From Streptomyces lavendulae subsp. lavendulae (GTDB taxonomy: Bacteria; Actinomycetota; Actinomycetes; Streptomycetales; Streptomycetaceae), in the NCBI RefSeq assembly GCF_002803845.1, contig NZ_CP024985.1:8257501-8321500 (forward strand): DNA of 64,000 bases. The letters run 5' to 3'. The notes under the pieces are model-generated. The model worked only from the letters and a program-made list of their open reading frames with translations. It had not been told where the DNA came from and did not search any database. Shown piece after piece: positions 9,480-18,658 of this stretch (its first letter is position 1; the number at the start of each line of letters is the position of its first letter). The translations under genes and the position numbers were made by a program.

Positions 9480-11318
9480 TCAGCGGGTGTCAGCGGGTGG
9501 GGCCTCGCCGGCGCCGGGCAGGGCGGGTCCGGCCAGGGCGTCCAGGAGGGCGGTGAGGGCGGAGCGGTGGCGGGCGGCGAGCGCGCGTACGGTCGTCCCC
9601 TCGTGCAGGGCGGTGGAGTACCACCACTCGACGCGCAGCACCCCGCCGTCGGTGGTGGCGATCACCTCGACCGGATGCGGACGCGTCCAGTGGGGAGCCG
9701 TGATGTCACCGACCTCCTCCGGCGCCACCTCGCGCAGCAGCGAGCCCAGCGGCAGGGCGCCGACGTCGTCGCCCTCGAAGTCGAAGGAGACGTCGCTGGG
9801 CGGCGCCGCGCGCAGGGCGGCGGCGATGCGCGGCCGTCCGTGCCGGGCGAGCGCGCCGTGGCCCACACCCCCGCCGGGCAGCGCGGCGAGGTGGCCCACG
9901 GTCCGGGCGAGGCGTTCGGCCGGGGTGCCGCCCAGGGGTTCCAGCCGGACCGGGACCGTGGTGGTGAACCAGCCGGTGGTGCGCGCCAGGTGGGTGTCGC
10001 CCACGGTCTCCTCGCGACCGTGGCGCAGGACGTCCAGACGCACCGCCGGTTCGCCGAGCCGCTCGGCCAGCACCTCCCCGAGGGCGTGCAGGACCAGGTC
10101 GCCGGGGTGGGCGCGGTGGGCCCGTGCCACCGCGTGGAGGCGGACGGTGAGGTCGGCGGGGAACTCCTCGCGATGGGTGGCCGCGGTGGCCGCGGTGTTC
10201 GCGGCGCGCGGATCGGCCACCTCACGGTCCGTGGGCAGCGTGGCGGGGGTGCGGGCCACCTCGGTCCACCACTCGGCCTGCGCCTCCGCCTCGGGGGTGC
10301 GGGCGTGGGCCGCCAGGGCCCGTGCCCACTGCGGGTAGGAGGTGCCTTCCGTCGGCCACACCTCGTCCCGGCCCGCTTCGAGCGCCGTGTAGACCTCCTC
10401 CAGATCGGAGAGGAGGACGGACCACGAGACCATGTCGATCGCGAGCTGGTGGACGACGATCAGCAGCCGGCCGGGGCGCGAGGGCCCCGCGTCGAAGCGG
10501 ACGAAGCGGGCCACGCGGCCCGAGCCCGGGTCCAGGCGGCCCTGCTCGTCGGCGCACCGCCGGGTGACGGCGGCCGAGAGGCCGGCGCCGGTGAGCGCGC
10601 GGACGTCGACGGTGTCGAGCACCGCGCCGAGAGCGGCACCGGGCGGGCCGTCGACGGCGACGGCGGCCGTCCGCTGCCGGGGCCGGCGGGCCGGGGGCTC
10701 CTCGAAGGCCAGGCGCAGCGAGGCGTGGGAGGCGACCAGACGCCGGACGGCCTCGGCGAACAGTCCCGGGTCGATGTCCGGCCTCATGGTGAAGAGCATG
10801 GCCTGGTTCCAATGGCCGCGTCCGCCCGTCTGCTCCTCCCAGGCCTGTTCCTGGGACGGGGTGAGGACGACCGGCTCGTGGGCGGTGCCGGGGGGCGCGG
10901 TTCCGCCACCGCCGCGCCGGGCGGCCCGTTCGGCGACGAGGTCGGCGAGCCGGGCGGTGGTCAGACCGGGTGCGAACAGCTCGCGCAACTGCACCCGTAC
11001 GGCGAAGGCCACCTCGATGCGGCGGGCGGTGCGGATCAGGTCGAGGGAGTCCACGCCCAGGTCGCGCAGCGGGGCGGACGGATCCGCGTCCGGGACCAGG
11101 ACCGCTTCGGCGAGCCAGTCCCGGAGCCGGGCGTGGACCTCCTCGGCCGACGGGCCGGCCGCAGGGGCCGGGTCGGGGAGGGCCGGCGCGGCCGCTCCGC
11201 CCACCGGCCCCGCCCCGGACCCGGGGGTCGACCCGCTCGCCGGATCCGCGCCGCTCGTCGGATCCGCGCCGCCCGCCGGCTCCGCCCCGGCGGCCCGTCG
11301 CCGTACGGGGGCGCTCAC
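9480..11318 (-). CDS. NRPS didomain: PCP plus epimerase/condensation-like domain
   Basis: A 612-residue free-standing NRPS protein. GTG at 11318 overlaps the carbamoyltransferase stop (GTGA). After an Ala/Gly/Pro-rich tail, residues about 57-135 are a carrier domain with the phosphopantetheine Ser in DLGVDSLDL (Ser91). Residues about 148-590 are condensation-superfamily sequence; the VSWSVL segment after the active-site motif and the WFTTTVPV segment look more like epimerisation domains than standard condensation domains. The motif HHxxxDG reads HQLAIDMVS (His290, Gln291): the catalytic second His is Gln, though the Asp remains. Literature on streptothricin describes separate A domains loading a shared carrier; this carrier probably bears beta-lysine. 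Whether the second domain is catalytic is open. Confidence 0.8.
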   Translation of the reverse strand: MSAPVRRRAAGAEPAGGADPTSGADPASGSTPGSGAGPVGGAAAPALPDPAPAAGPSAEEVHARLRDWLAEAVLVPDADPSAPLRDLGVDSLDLIRTARRIEVAFAVRVQLRELFAPGLTTARLADLVAERAARRGGGGTAPPGTAHEPVVLTPSQEQAWEEQTGGRGHWNQAMLFTMRPDIDPGLFAEAVRRLVASHASLRLAFEEPPARRPRQRTAAVAVDGPPGAALGAVLDTVDVRALTGAGLSAAVTRRCADEQGRLDPGSGRVARFVRFDAGPSRPGRLLIVVHQLAIDMVSWSVLLSDLEEVYTALEAGRDEVWPTEGTSYPQWARALAAHARTPEAEAQAEWWTEVARTPATLPTDREVADPRAANTAATAATHREEFPADLTVRLHAVARAHRAHPGDLVLHALGEVLAERLGEPAVRLDVLRHGREETVGDTHLARTTGWFTTTVPVRLEPLGGTPAERLARTVGHLAALPGGGVGHGALARHGRPRIAAALRAAPPSDVSFDFEGDDVGALPLGSLLREVAPEEVGDITAPHWTRPHPVEVIATTDGGVLRVEWWYSTALHEGTTVRALAARHRSALTALLDALAGPALPGAGEAPPADTR

Positions 11319-13048
11319 GCGTTGCCCTGCCCGAGGGCCCCGGCAGGACGGCGTACGAGGAACGGGCCGAGGGCGAGAGCGTCCAGGGGCAGCCGGTGGA
11401 ACGTGGCGAGGGCGTCGCGCGGGCTGCACACGACCGGTTCGTCAGGGCCGTTGAACGAGGTGTTCATGACGACCGCGGTACCGGTGTGCCCGCCGACCTC
11501 CCCGATGAGGCGGTGGTAGAGCGGATCGACGGCCGCGGAGACGGTCTGCGGCCGGGTGGTGAGGTCGCTGTGCACGACGGCAGGCATGGCCGCCGCGCCG
11601 GCCTCCGTCACCGGGGTGGTGACGATCATGTACGGCAGCGGGGTGGTGGTGCCGATGAGGGCTTCGGCGGCCTCCTCGTGCATGCTGGGGGCGAAAGGCC
11701 GCCACGCCTCACGGTCCTTGATGCGGACGTTGACCCGGTCCCGCGTGGACTCCGGGTCGGGTACGGCCACCATGCTCCGGTGCCCCAGCGCGCGGGGCCC
11801 GCCCTCGGCGCGGCCCTGGAACCAGCCGGCGACCCCGCCACCTGCCAGTACCCCGGCGGTGGCGGCGGCGATGTCCACGGGCTCGGTGTAGGCGGTGCCG
11901 GTGGCCTCCAGGACGTGGCGGATCTCGTCGGGCGTCCACTCGGGCCCCCAGGCGACCGAGCCGGTCATGGGCCGGATCCGGTCGCCCTCCTGCGCGGCGA
12001 CCCAGACCGCGGCGCCGAGCGAGACGCCCTGGTCCCCGGCGAGCGGCTGGACGAAGAGGTCCCGGACCTCGGGCATCCGCATGATCTTGCCGTTGAGGGT
12101 GGCGTTGAAGCCGACCCCGCCCGCGATCAGCAGCGTGCTCTCACCGGTCTCCCGGAGCAGGCCGCGGACCAGGCCCATGACGGCCCGTTCCAGGGCCGCC
12201 TGCGCGGTGGCGGCGATGTCGCGGTACGCGTACGGGTCCCGGGCGGTCACCTTGGTGTGGCGGCCGGTGCGCGGGTCGAAGCGGCGCACCCGGCGGTTGG
12301 GGCCGTCCGGGAGGGTCTTCTCCAGGTGCTCCAGCCAGTACCGGATGGTGGCCGTCTCCTCGTCCGTGCCGCCGACGGAACGCAGCCCGGGCGGGACGAT
12401 GCCGACGGTGAAGTCCTCGTCGGTGAAGCCGAGCGCGCCGCCGAAGGTGAGGTCGCCGGGAGTGCCGTACGAGGCCAGGCCCATCATCTTGCCGGCGGCG
12501 TCGGCCCCGAGGCCGGCGTACTCGCAGACGGCCGCGTAGAAGTAGCCGAGCGACCAGCCGGGGCTGTGGGCGCGCAGCGTCTTGATCCCCCCGTCGATGC
12601 CGACGGCGAGGGTGGTGCTCTCGTTCTCGCCCTGGCCGTCCAGGACGAGGATCGCGCCGCGCTCGCGCCCCGAGAGGTGGTAGGCGCTCGCGGCGTGGGC
12701 GATGTGGTGGCCGACGAACGTCAGGCGCGGGTCGCGGCGGCGCGGGAACAGGGCCCTGGGCAGCAGGTGTTCCAGGGCGTCGGCGTCGCTGTCGAACCAG
12801 TCCAGGCCGCGGTCGGCGAAGAGGGTGGGCAGGTCCCACCCGTGGGCGACGACGTCGATGTCGTCCAGGGTGAGACCGCCCTGTGCGAGGCAGTGGGCAG
12901 CGGCGTGGAGCGGCGCCTCTCCGTAGGCGTGCTTGTGACGGGTGAAGCGTTCCTCCTCGGCCAGGGCGATGACTTCGCCGTCCACGACGAGGCAGGCGGC
13001 ACCGTCGTGGCTGGCGCCGGGCCAGCCGTTGACTCCGAGCACACGCAT
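11315..13048 (-). CDS. Carbamoyltransferase, NodU/TobZ family
   Basis: A 577-residue O-carbamoyltransferase. These enzymes make carbamoyl-adenylate from carbamoyl phosphate and ATP, then transfer the carbamoyl group to a sugar hydroxyl. ATG at 13048 gives MRVLGVNGWPGASHDGAAC. The HKHAYGEAP, GHHIAHAASAYHLS (metal-binding His pair) and LVLDGQGE segments belong to the N-terminal kinase-like domain. AGGVGFNATLNGKI and GRAEGGPRALGHRS are conserved in the YrdC-like C-terminal part. Length is usual. Streptothricins carry a carbamoyl group on gulosamine, so this is the expected tailoring enzyme. It is the first gene of a minus-strand run with the PCP protein and, further on, the exporter. Confidence 0.88.
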   Translation of the reverse strand: MRVLGVNGWPGASHDGAACLVVDGEVIALAEEERFTRHKHAYGEAPLHAAAHCLAQGGLTLDDIDVVAHGWDLPTLFADRGLDWFDSDADALEHLLPRALFPRRRDPRLTFVGHHIAHAASAYHLSGRERGAILVLDGQGENESTTLAVGIDGGIKTLRAHSPGWSLGYFYAAVCEYAGLGADAAGKMMGLASYGTPGDLTFGGALGFTDEDFTVGIVPPGLRSVGGTDEETATIRYWLEHLEKTLPDGPNRRVRRFDPRTGRHTKVTARDPYAYRDIAATAQAALERAVMGLVRGLLRETGESTLLIAGGVGFNATLNGKIMRMPEVRDLFVQPLAGDQGVSLGAAVWVAAQEGDRIRPMTGSVAWGPEWTPDEIRHVLEATGTAYTEPVDIAAATAGVLAGGGVAGWFQGRAEGGPRALGHRSMVAVPDPESTRDRVNVRIKDREAWRPFAPSMHEEAAEALIGTTTPLPYMIVTTPVTEAGAAAMPAVVHSDLTTRPQTVSAAVDPLYHRLIGEVGGHTGTAVVMNTSFNGPDEPVVCSPRDALATFHRLPLDALALGPFLVRRPAGALGQGNA

Positions 13049-13117
13049 GTCAGTCCCCAAAGGTCGGTCGGGTTCCGCCGGTTCCGCCTCGGGCCACGCG
13101 GGGCGCTCGGCGTCCGG

Positions 13118-13765
13118 TCACACCAACGGATCTTGTCGGTCCGGCGGGTTGTACACGACCTCGGAGTTTGTGCGGAGATCCGCGGCGAAGATCGCCGAGG
13201 CGGCCTTCAGCACCGCGTTGGCGTGCCGCAGCCGCTCGACCTCGGTGCGCAGCCGCCGCAGTTCGGCCCGTTCGTCGGGGGTCAGCCTGTCCGCGCCGGA
13301 GCGCCGCGCGGGGGCGCCCGAGGGGACGGGACGGGGGGAGGCCGCCCGGCGGGGCGTCGCGGCGCGGGGCCCGGGGGCGGGACCGGCCGGGCGGTCCGCG
13401 GCGGCGGGCACACCGGGTGCGAGGCGTCGGGTCACGCCCGCGGCGGCCGGCACCGGGCCGGAGTTCCGCGGCTGGCCCCGGGCGAGCCTGTCGCTTCCTT
13501 CCAGTTCACGGCTGAGGAGGTGCCAGCGGCGGCTCCACGACTCGGGGTCGCCGCCGCACGCGGCCACGTAGGCGAGCGTCACCTTCAACGAGGGTTTGTG
13601 CAGTCCGCGGGCCGCCTCCGACAGCGTGGCCACGGAGTAGTGGGCGCTTTTCGCCATGGTGCGGTACGAGGGGTTCCCGGCCTGCCTCCGTAGTCCGCGC
13701 AGGGCATGGGCGAATTCCTCCAGCGGTCCGGCTGTGGGGTCCAATAAACGCTCTGGCCTGGGCAT
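13118..13765 (-). CDS. HTH (Xre-like) regulator with transposase-OrfA-like coiled-coil tail; TTA codon
   Basis: A 215-residue DNA-binding protein and probable cluster regulator. ATG at 13765 follows GGGGAG. Residues about 10-75 form an Xre-type HTH of the streptomycete kind (NPSYRTMAKSAHYSVATLS, then YVAACGGDPESW). A long Ala/Pro/Arg linker follows. The C-terminal 50 residues (RLTPDERAELRRLRTEVER through NAVLKAASAIFAADL) resemble the leucine-zipper region of IS3-type OrfA proteins, suggesting a captured dimerisation segment. Codon 7 is TTA, so translation should depend on the bldA tRNA and production would be developmentally timed. It is divergent from the aminomutase gene across an array of GTAC repeats that are its likely operators. 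Confidence 0.75.
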   Translation of the reverse strand: MPRPERLLDPTAGPLEEFAHALRGLRRQAGNPSYRTMAKSAHYSVATLSEAARGLHKPSLKVTLAYVAACGGDPESWSRRWHLLSRELEGSDRLARGQPRNSGPVPAAAGVTRRLAPGVPAAADRPAGPAPGPRAATPRRAASPRPVPSGAPARRSGADRLTPDERAELRRLRTEVERLRHANAVLKAASAIFAADLRTNSEVVYNPPDRQDPLV

Positions 13766-14056
13766 GCTTCTCCCCTGGGATCGATGGTGTCGAGCGAAGC
13801 GCATGTTCCGTCGTGCCGTACAACCCGGTCGGTGCCGCACGGTGGGCCGGCGACAACTGGTTGTGAGGGGCCGGAGGCGGCGGGAAAGCACCGCACCGGA
13901 CCTCTCGGACATTGGTACATGCCAGTGACATATCGATCAATCGGCAGTCGAGGAATCCGGCCACTTGAGACGCGGGATCGACCGAATTAGGTTGCCCTTA
14001 CCTCGTAGTCGCCCCTGAGTCGTCCCCGCCGTTCCGCTTTCCGTCGCACAACCTCG

Positions 14057-14167
14057 CGTGTACAAGGTCACTACCACCGTGCGCCCCGTACAAATCTCCG
14101 CCTACGGCGCCACGTTGTACAGGGGTGCAACCTCTTGGCGCCCCGTACAACCTGCCCTCGTGTACAA
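14057..14167. promoter_or_regulatory. Array of five GTAC-centred repeats (putative operators) in the divergent intergenic region
   Basis: The 13766-14223 gap between the HTH regulator and the aminomutase gene holds five copies of a (T)GTACAA or TTGTAC element, with GTAC starting at 14060, 14088, 14117, 14145 and 14162 (spacings 28, 29, 28, 17). A sixth GTACAA is at 13818. The copies at 14088 and 14145 share a longer CGCCCCGTACAA context, and those at 14060 and 14162 share CGTGTACAA. TTGTACAGGGG at 14115 and CCCCGTACAA at 14141 face each other as an imperfect dyad. Regular phasing and location suggest operator sites for the adjacent regulator; no binding data are available here. Confidence 0.55.
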
Positions 14168-14223
14168 CGCCGCCGCTCTGCAAGATCGGTTCCTGTCAGG
14201 CGATACGGCCGAAACCGACGGGA

Positions 14224-15654
14224 ATGGGTGGCGGGTTGGCGGACACAGCACGCAGCCAGACGGAATCAGCGGCTCTCGAAGGCGTCTACGACTACCGCAG
14301 CAGCCCGCTCGTGGAACCGGACTGGCGGCGTTTCCCCGGGTGGCGCGACGTTACCGAGACCGAATGGACGGACCCGCAGTGGCAGCGCGCCCACTGCGTC
14401 AAGAACGCGAAAGGACTGCGTGCGGTCGTCGGCGACCTGCTCGACGAGGAGTTCTACGAGGACTGGGAACGGGACCGGCTGCACCGCGCCACCATGTCGG
14501 TCCTGCTGCCGCCCCAGATGATCAACACCATGGCTCCCGAGGCGCCCGCGGCCCGTCCCGGCGAGCTGACGAAGGCCTTCCACGACGACCCCGTGCGCCG
14601 CTACATGCTGCCGGTGTTCTCCGACCGGCACCCGCGCTGGCCCTCGCACCCGATGGCCAGCCGGGACTCGCTGCACGAGCAGGACATGTGGGTGGTGGAG
14701 GGGCTCACCCACCGGTACCCCACCAAGGTGCTGGCGGAACTGCTCTCCACCTGCCCGCAGTACTGCGGGCACTGCACCCGCATGGACCTGGTGGGCAACT
14801 CCACCCCCCAGGTCACCAAGAACAGGCTCCTGCTCAAGCCGGCCGACCGGGCCGAGCGGATCCTGGAGCACCTGCGCGCCTCTCCCGGGATCCGGGACGT
14901 GGTGGTCTCCGGCGGCGACCTGGCGAACCTGCCGTGGCCGAAGCTGGAGGGCTTCGTGGACGGCCTGCTGGACATCGACGCGATCCGCGACATCCGGCTC
15001 GCCAGCAAGGCGCTGATCGGACTGCCCCAGTACTGGAGTTCCGGCCCGGTGCTGAAGGGCGTCGAGCGCCTCGCCCGCAAGGCCCGCTCCCGCGGGGTGC
15101 GCATCGCCCTGCACACCCATGCCAACGCCGCGCAGCAGGTGACGCCCGCCGTGGCCCGTGCCGCCTGGGACCTGCTCGGCGCCGGCCTGCACGACGTGCG
15201 CAACCAGGGCGTGCTGATGCGCGGTGTCAACGACAGCGCGCACGATCTGCTCGACCTGTGCTTCGCGCTCGCCGATCACGCCGGCATCACCCCGTACTAC
15301 TTCTACATGTGCGACATGATCCCGAACGCCGAGCACTGGCGGGTGCCGCTGCACCGGGCGCAGCTGATCCAGCGTCAGATCATGGGCTACCTGCCCGGCT
15401 TCGCCACCCCGCGCATCGTGTGCGACGTACCGATGGCCGGCAAGCGCTGGGTGGACCAGACCGACTCCTACGACCGCGAGCTCGGGGTGTCGCACTGGAG
15501 CAAGAGCTACCTCACCCCGCTGGAGGCGGCGGATCCGGACGCCCACAGCGGCTCGTACCACTACTACGACCCCATCGACACGCTCCCGCTCTCCGGGCAG
15601 CGCTGGTGGCGGGAAACCGTCGGGGACACAGAAGGGACCGTCGCACAGCCATGA
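14224..15654 (+). CDS. kamA: Lysine 2,3-aminomutase (radical SAM)
   Basis: A 476-residue radical SAM, PLP-dependent mutase converting L-lysine to L-beta-lysine. The cluster motif CPQYCGHC (Cys177, 181, 184) binds the 4Fe-4S/SAM. The TPYYFYMCDMIPNAEHWRV segment and the Lys in VPMAGKRW correspond to the PLP-binding region of the family. ATG at 14224 is the best upstream start, but its ribosome site is weak and a downstream TTG at 14236 is possible. It is the first gene of the long plus-strand operon and overlaps the next gene (ATGA). Beta-lysine is the chain unit of streptothricins and the group acetylated by NAT-type enzymes, fitting the resistance gene at the far end. Confidence 0.9.
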   Translation: MGGGLADTARSQTESAALEGVYDYRSSPLVEPDWRRFPGWRDVTETEWTDPQWQRAHCVKNAKGLRAVVGDLLDEEFYEDWERDRLHRATMSVLLPPQMINTMAPEAPAARPGELTKAFHDDPVRRYMLPVFSDRHPRWPSHPMASRDSLHEQDMWVVEGLTHRYPTKVLAELLSTCPQYCGHCTRMDLVGNSTPQVTKNRLLLKPADRAERILEHLRASPGIRDVVVSGGDLANLPWPKLEGFVDGLLDIDAIRDIRLASKALIGLPQYWSSGPVLKGVERLARKARSRGVRIALHTHANAAQQVTPAVARAAWDLLGAGLHDVRNQGVLMRGVNDSAHDLLDLCFALADHAGITPYYFYMCDMIPNAEHWRVPLHRAQLIQRQIMGYLPGFATPRIVCDVPMAGKRWVDQTDSYDRELGVSHWSKSYLTPLEAADPDAHSGSYHYYDPIDTLPLSGQRWWRETVGDTEGTVAQP

Positions 15655-16811
15655 GCAGCCTGCGTCCACGGCGCGAAGACCCGCCGGTGCTGGAGGAGTG
15701 GTACCGCCGCCACCTCGGCCCGGACATCCACGACATCAGCTCCAGCGGGGTCCACCCGTACAGCTTCGCCGAGATACGCGACGTGTGCCGGATCCCGGCC
15801 GCGGACCTCGACGCGGTCGTCATGGACGACAGCGTCTCCCAGGGCGGCGAGGGCGTACGCCGGGCCATCGCCGACCGGTACGCCGGCGGCGACGCCGACC
15901 GGGTGCTGGTCACCCACGGCTCCAGCGAGGCCATCGCGCTCACGCTGAACGCCCTGCTGCACCGGGGCGACCGGGTGGTCGTCCAGGAGGGCATCTACCA
16001 CTCGCTGGGCCACTACCCCCGGGCGGCGGGCTGCGACGTGGCCGTGCTTCCGGGGCGGGCGGTGCGCGACGGCGAGATCGACCCCGACGTGCTGGCCGGG
16101 CTGGTCACCCCCGGCACCGCGGCCGTCATCGTCAACTTCCCGCACAACCCCACCGGGGTCACGCTCTCCCCGCAGGGCCTGCGGGCCCTGAAGGAGCGGA
16201 CGGCGGCGACCGGCGCCGTCCTCGTCTGGGACGCCGCCACCGCCGAGATCGCCCACCGCTGGGAGGTGCTCGCCGACCCCGGGGCCGACGGCGGCGACAC
16301 CGTGTCCTACGGCACCCTCTCCAAGACGTTCGGCCTGCCGGGCCTGCGGGTGGGCTGGGCCGTGGCCCCCAAGGAACTGCTCACCGCCACCTTCCCGCTC
16401 CGCGACCGGACCACCCTGTTCCTCTCGCCGCTGGTCGAGCTGGTCGCGGAGCGGGCCGTGCGCCACGCCGACGAGCTGATCGGCGCGCGGGCGGCCGAGG
16501 CCCGCCACAACCTCGCCCACCTGACCGGGTGGATGGCCGCGCACGAGGAGCTGGTGCGCTGGACCCCGCCGGAGGGCGGCGTGTGCGCACTGCCGGTCTT
16601 CCGCGAACTGGAGCGGGCGGCGGCCGGACCGCAGGAGGTGGAACGCTTCTGCCTGGAGCTGCTGGAGCGCCACCGCACCCTGCTCGTGCCGGGTACGGCC
16701 TTCGGCGCGCCGCACGGCGCCCGGCTCGGCTTCGGCGGCCCGCAGGAGGACTTCCGGGCCGGCCTCGACGGGCTCTCCCGGTTCCTGCGGGAACGCGCGG
16801 CGGGGCGGTGA
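15651..16811 (+). CDS. PLP-dependent aminotransferase-fold cyclase, VioD/OrfR (capreomycidine synthase) type
   Basis: A 386-residue fold-type I PLP enzyme. The N-terminal signature LEEWYRRHLGPDIHDISSSG and HPYSFAEIR matches capreomycidine synthase VioD and streptothricin OrfR, which dehydrate hydroxylated arginine and close the guanidine ring. THGSSEAI, NFPHNPTG and the Schiff-base Lys in SYGTLSKTFGLPG (Lys225) are all present, followed by LRVGW. ATG at 15651 overlaps the aminomutase stop. With the hydroxylase at 18950 it should convert arginine to a streptolidine or capreomycidine-like cyclic guanidine. Whether one or two hydroxyls are used cannot be told from sequence. Confidence 0.85.
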   Translation: MSSLRPRREDPPVLEEWYRRHLGPDIHDISSSGVHPYSFAEIRDVCRIPAADLDAVVMDDSVSQGGEGVRRAIADRYAGGDADRVLVTHGSSEAIALTLNALLHRGDRVVVQEGIYHSLGHYPRAAGCDVAVLPGRAVRDGEIDPDVLAGLVTPGTAAVIVNFPHNPTGVTLSPQGLRALKERTAATGAVLVWDAATAEIAHRWEVLADPGADGGDTVSYGTLSKTFGLPGLRVGWAVAPKELLTATFPLRDRTTLFLSPLVELVAERAVRHADELIGARAAEARHNLAHLTGWMAAHEELVRWTPPEGGVCALPVFRELERAAAGPQEVERFCLELLERHRTLLVPGTAFGAPHGARLGFGGPQEDFRAGLDGLSRFLRERAAGR

Positions 16812-18658
16812 GCGCCGTGACCGGGACCGACGTGCTCGACCTGTGGGACGCTTCGGCGCGTGAGCACCCCGACGCCCCTGCGCTCGTCACCGCGCACCGG
16901 GTGCTCTCCTACCGGGACGCGGACCGGCTCACCGACGCCTGGGCCGCCTCCCTCGCCGCGCGCGGCGCCCGCCCGGGCGAGCTGGTGGGCCTGGCCTTCG
17001 GCGATCCGGCGCGCACCGTGCTCGGCATGCTCGCCGCGCTCAAGGCCGGGGCGGGGTTCACCGTCCTGGACGAGCGACTGCCGCCCGCCGCCCGCGCGGA
17101 GCTGGTGCACCGGACCGCGGCGGCGGTATGGCTGGGCGACGGCGGCCACGCGCCCGAGGGGGCGTACGTACCGGCCGCTCCGGACGGCGGCGAAGGGGCG
17201 GACGGGACCGAGGGGCCGGGGGCGGCGCGCCCCGCGGCGCGGGCCGCCGCGTCCGACGCCGCGTACGTGCTCTTCACGTCCGGCTCCACCGGCCGCCCCA
17301 AGGGCACCGTCGTCGAACGGGACGCCCTGCGCCGCTTCGCGGGCGCGGTGGCCGGCCGGCTCGGCCTGACGCCGCGCGACCGCTGGCTCCAGGTGGCCTC
17401 ACTGGGCTTCGACGTGCTGATCGAGGAGGTCTTCCCGGCGTTCGCCGCCGGCGCGGCCGTGGTCTGCCGGGAGGACAGCCGGGCCCTGGACGCCGAGGAA
17501 CTGCACATCGCCCTGTCACGGACCCGCACCACCGTGGTCGAACTGTCCACCCAGTACTGGCTGGAGTACGCCCGCTGGCTGGAGCACACCGGTACGACGA
17601 CCCCGGCGGCCCTGCGCACGGTGGTCGTGGGCGGTGAACGGATGGACCCACGGCCCTACCGCGCGTGGCAGGCACGGCAGCCGGCCGGGCTCGCCCACGT
17701 GTACGGGCTCACCGAATGCACCGTCAGCTCCACCTTCTACACCGGCCTGCTGCCGGACGACGCCGAGGAGGTGCCCCTCGGTACCCCCCTGCGCGACGTC
17801 GAGATCAGCATCAGGCGGGACGGCCGCCGGGTACCGGACGGCGAGACCGGCGAGATCCACATCGGCGGCCCGCTGCTGGCCCGCGGCTTCCTCGACGACG
17901 AGGCCGCCACCGCCCGCCGCTTCGTACCCGACCCGGAGGCCTCCCGGCCCGGCGCCCGCCTCTACGTCACGGGCGACCTGGGCCGGATCGACGCCGACGG
18001 GCAACTGGTCTTCCGCGGCCGGGCCGACGACCAGATCAAGATCCGCGGGCACCGGCTGGAGCCGGCCCGGGTGGAGCGGGCCCTGTGCGCGGTGCCCGGG
18101 GTCGACCAGGCGGTGATCTTTCCCGATCCGGAGGCCGGCACCGCCCTGTGGGCTTTCACCGTGCCCGCCGACCCGGCGGCGGCCCCCCTGCCCGGCGGGG
18201 CCGAACGACTGACGGGCGCCGACCGGGACGCGCTGGTGGCGCCGCTGGAGGCGGAGCTGCCGGACTGGGCGGTACCCCGGGTGCTGTACCGGGTGTCCGC
18301 CCTGCCGAAGAACCCGCACGGAAAGGTCGACAAGCGCCGGCTGGCCACCTGGGCGACGGCCGGAACCGGAACCGGGGCCGGTGCCCCGCCCGTCCCCTGC
18401 GCGCCGCGGCCCGGTCCGGGGGACCCCCTGGGCGGCGTCCTGGACCTCTTCCGCGAGGTCCTGGACGCCCCCGGGCTCGGCCCCGACGACGACTTCTTCG
18501 ACCACGGCGGCCAGTCCCTGCTCGCCATGCGCCTGCTCGCGCGGCTACGCGAGTCCCACCCCGCCGCCGCCGGACTGCGCGCGAGCGCCCTCTTCGCGTC
18601 CCCGACGCCCCGGCTGCTGGCGAAAGCCCTCACCGACCGCGAGAACGCCCGTACCTGA
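16808..18658 (+). CDS. NRPS adenylation-PCP didomain protein
   Basis: A 616-residue protein with GTG at 16808 overlapping the previous stop (GTGA). Residues about 1-515 are an adenylation domain: LFTSGSTGRPKGT (A3), VASLGFDVLIEEVF (A4), VYGLTECTV (A5), LYVTGDLGRI (A7), FRGRADDQIKIRGHRLE (A8) and the A10 Lys in NPHGKVDK. Residues about 535-610 are a carrier domain with DDDFFDHGGQSLLAM. Aligning A4 gives Asp235 and an acidic Glu at code position 239, compatible with a basic substrate such as beta-lysine or arginine. No thioesterase is attached. It probably activates and self-loads a diamino acid; substrate not proven. Confidence 0.85.
   Translation: MSAVTGTDVLDLWDASAREHPDAPALVTAHRVLSYRDADRLTDAWAASLAARGARPGELVGLAFGDPARTVLGMLAALKAGAGFTVLDERLPPAARAELVHRTAAAVWLGDGGHAPEGAYVPAAPDGGEGADGTEGPGAARPAARAAASDAAYVLFTSGSTGRPKGTVVERDALRRFAGAVAGRLGLTPRDRWLQVASLGFDVLIEEVFPAFAAGAAVVCREDSRALDAEELHIALSRTRTTVVELSTQYWLEYARWLEHTGTTTPAALRTVVVGGERMDPRPYRAWQARQPAGLAHVYGLTECTVSSTFYTGLLPDDAEEVPLGTPLRDVEISIRRDGRRVPDGETGEIHIGGPLLARGFLDDEAATARRFVPDPEASRPGARLYVTGDLGRIDADGQLVFRGRADDQIKIRGHRLEPARVERALCAVPGVDQAVIFPDPEAGTALWAFTVPADPAAAPLPGGAERLTGADRDALVAPLEAELPDWAVPRVLYRVSALPKNPHGKVDKRRLATWATAGTGTGAGAPPVPCAPRPGPGDPLGGVLDLFREVLDAPGLGPDDDFFDHGGQSLLAMRLLARLRESHPAAAGLRASALFASPTPRLLAKALTDRENART

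Noticed and set aside
10970..13693. Long plus-strand open frame opposite the carbamoyltransferase and PCP protein
   Set aside because: Antisense artefact of high third-position GC; no motifs, while the minus strand encodes complete conserved enzymes.
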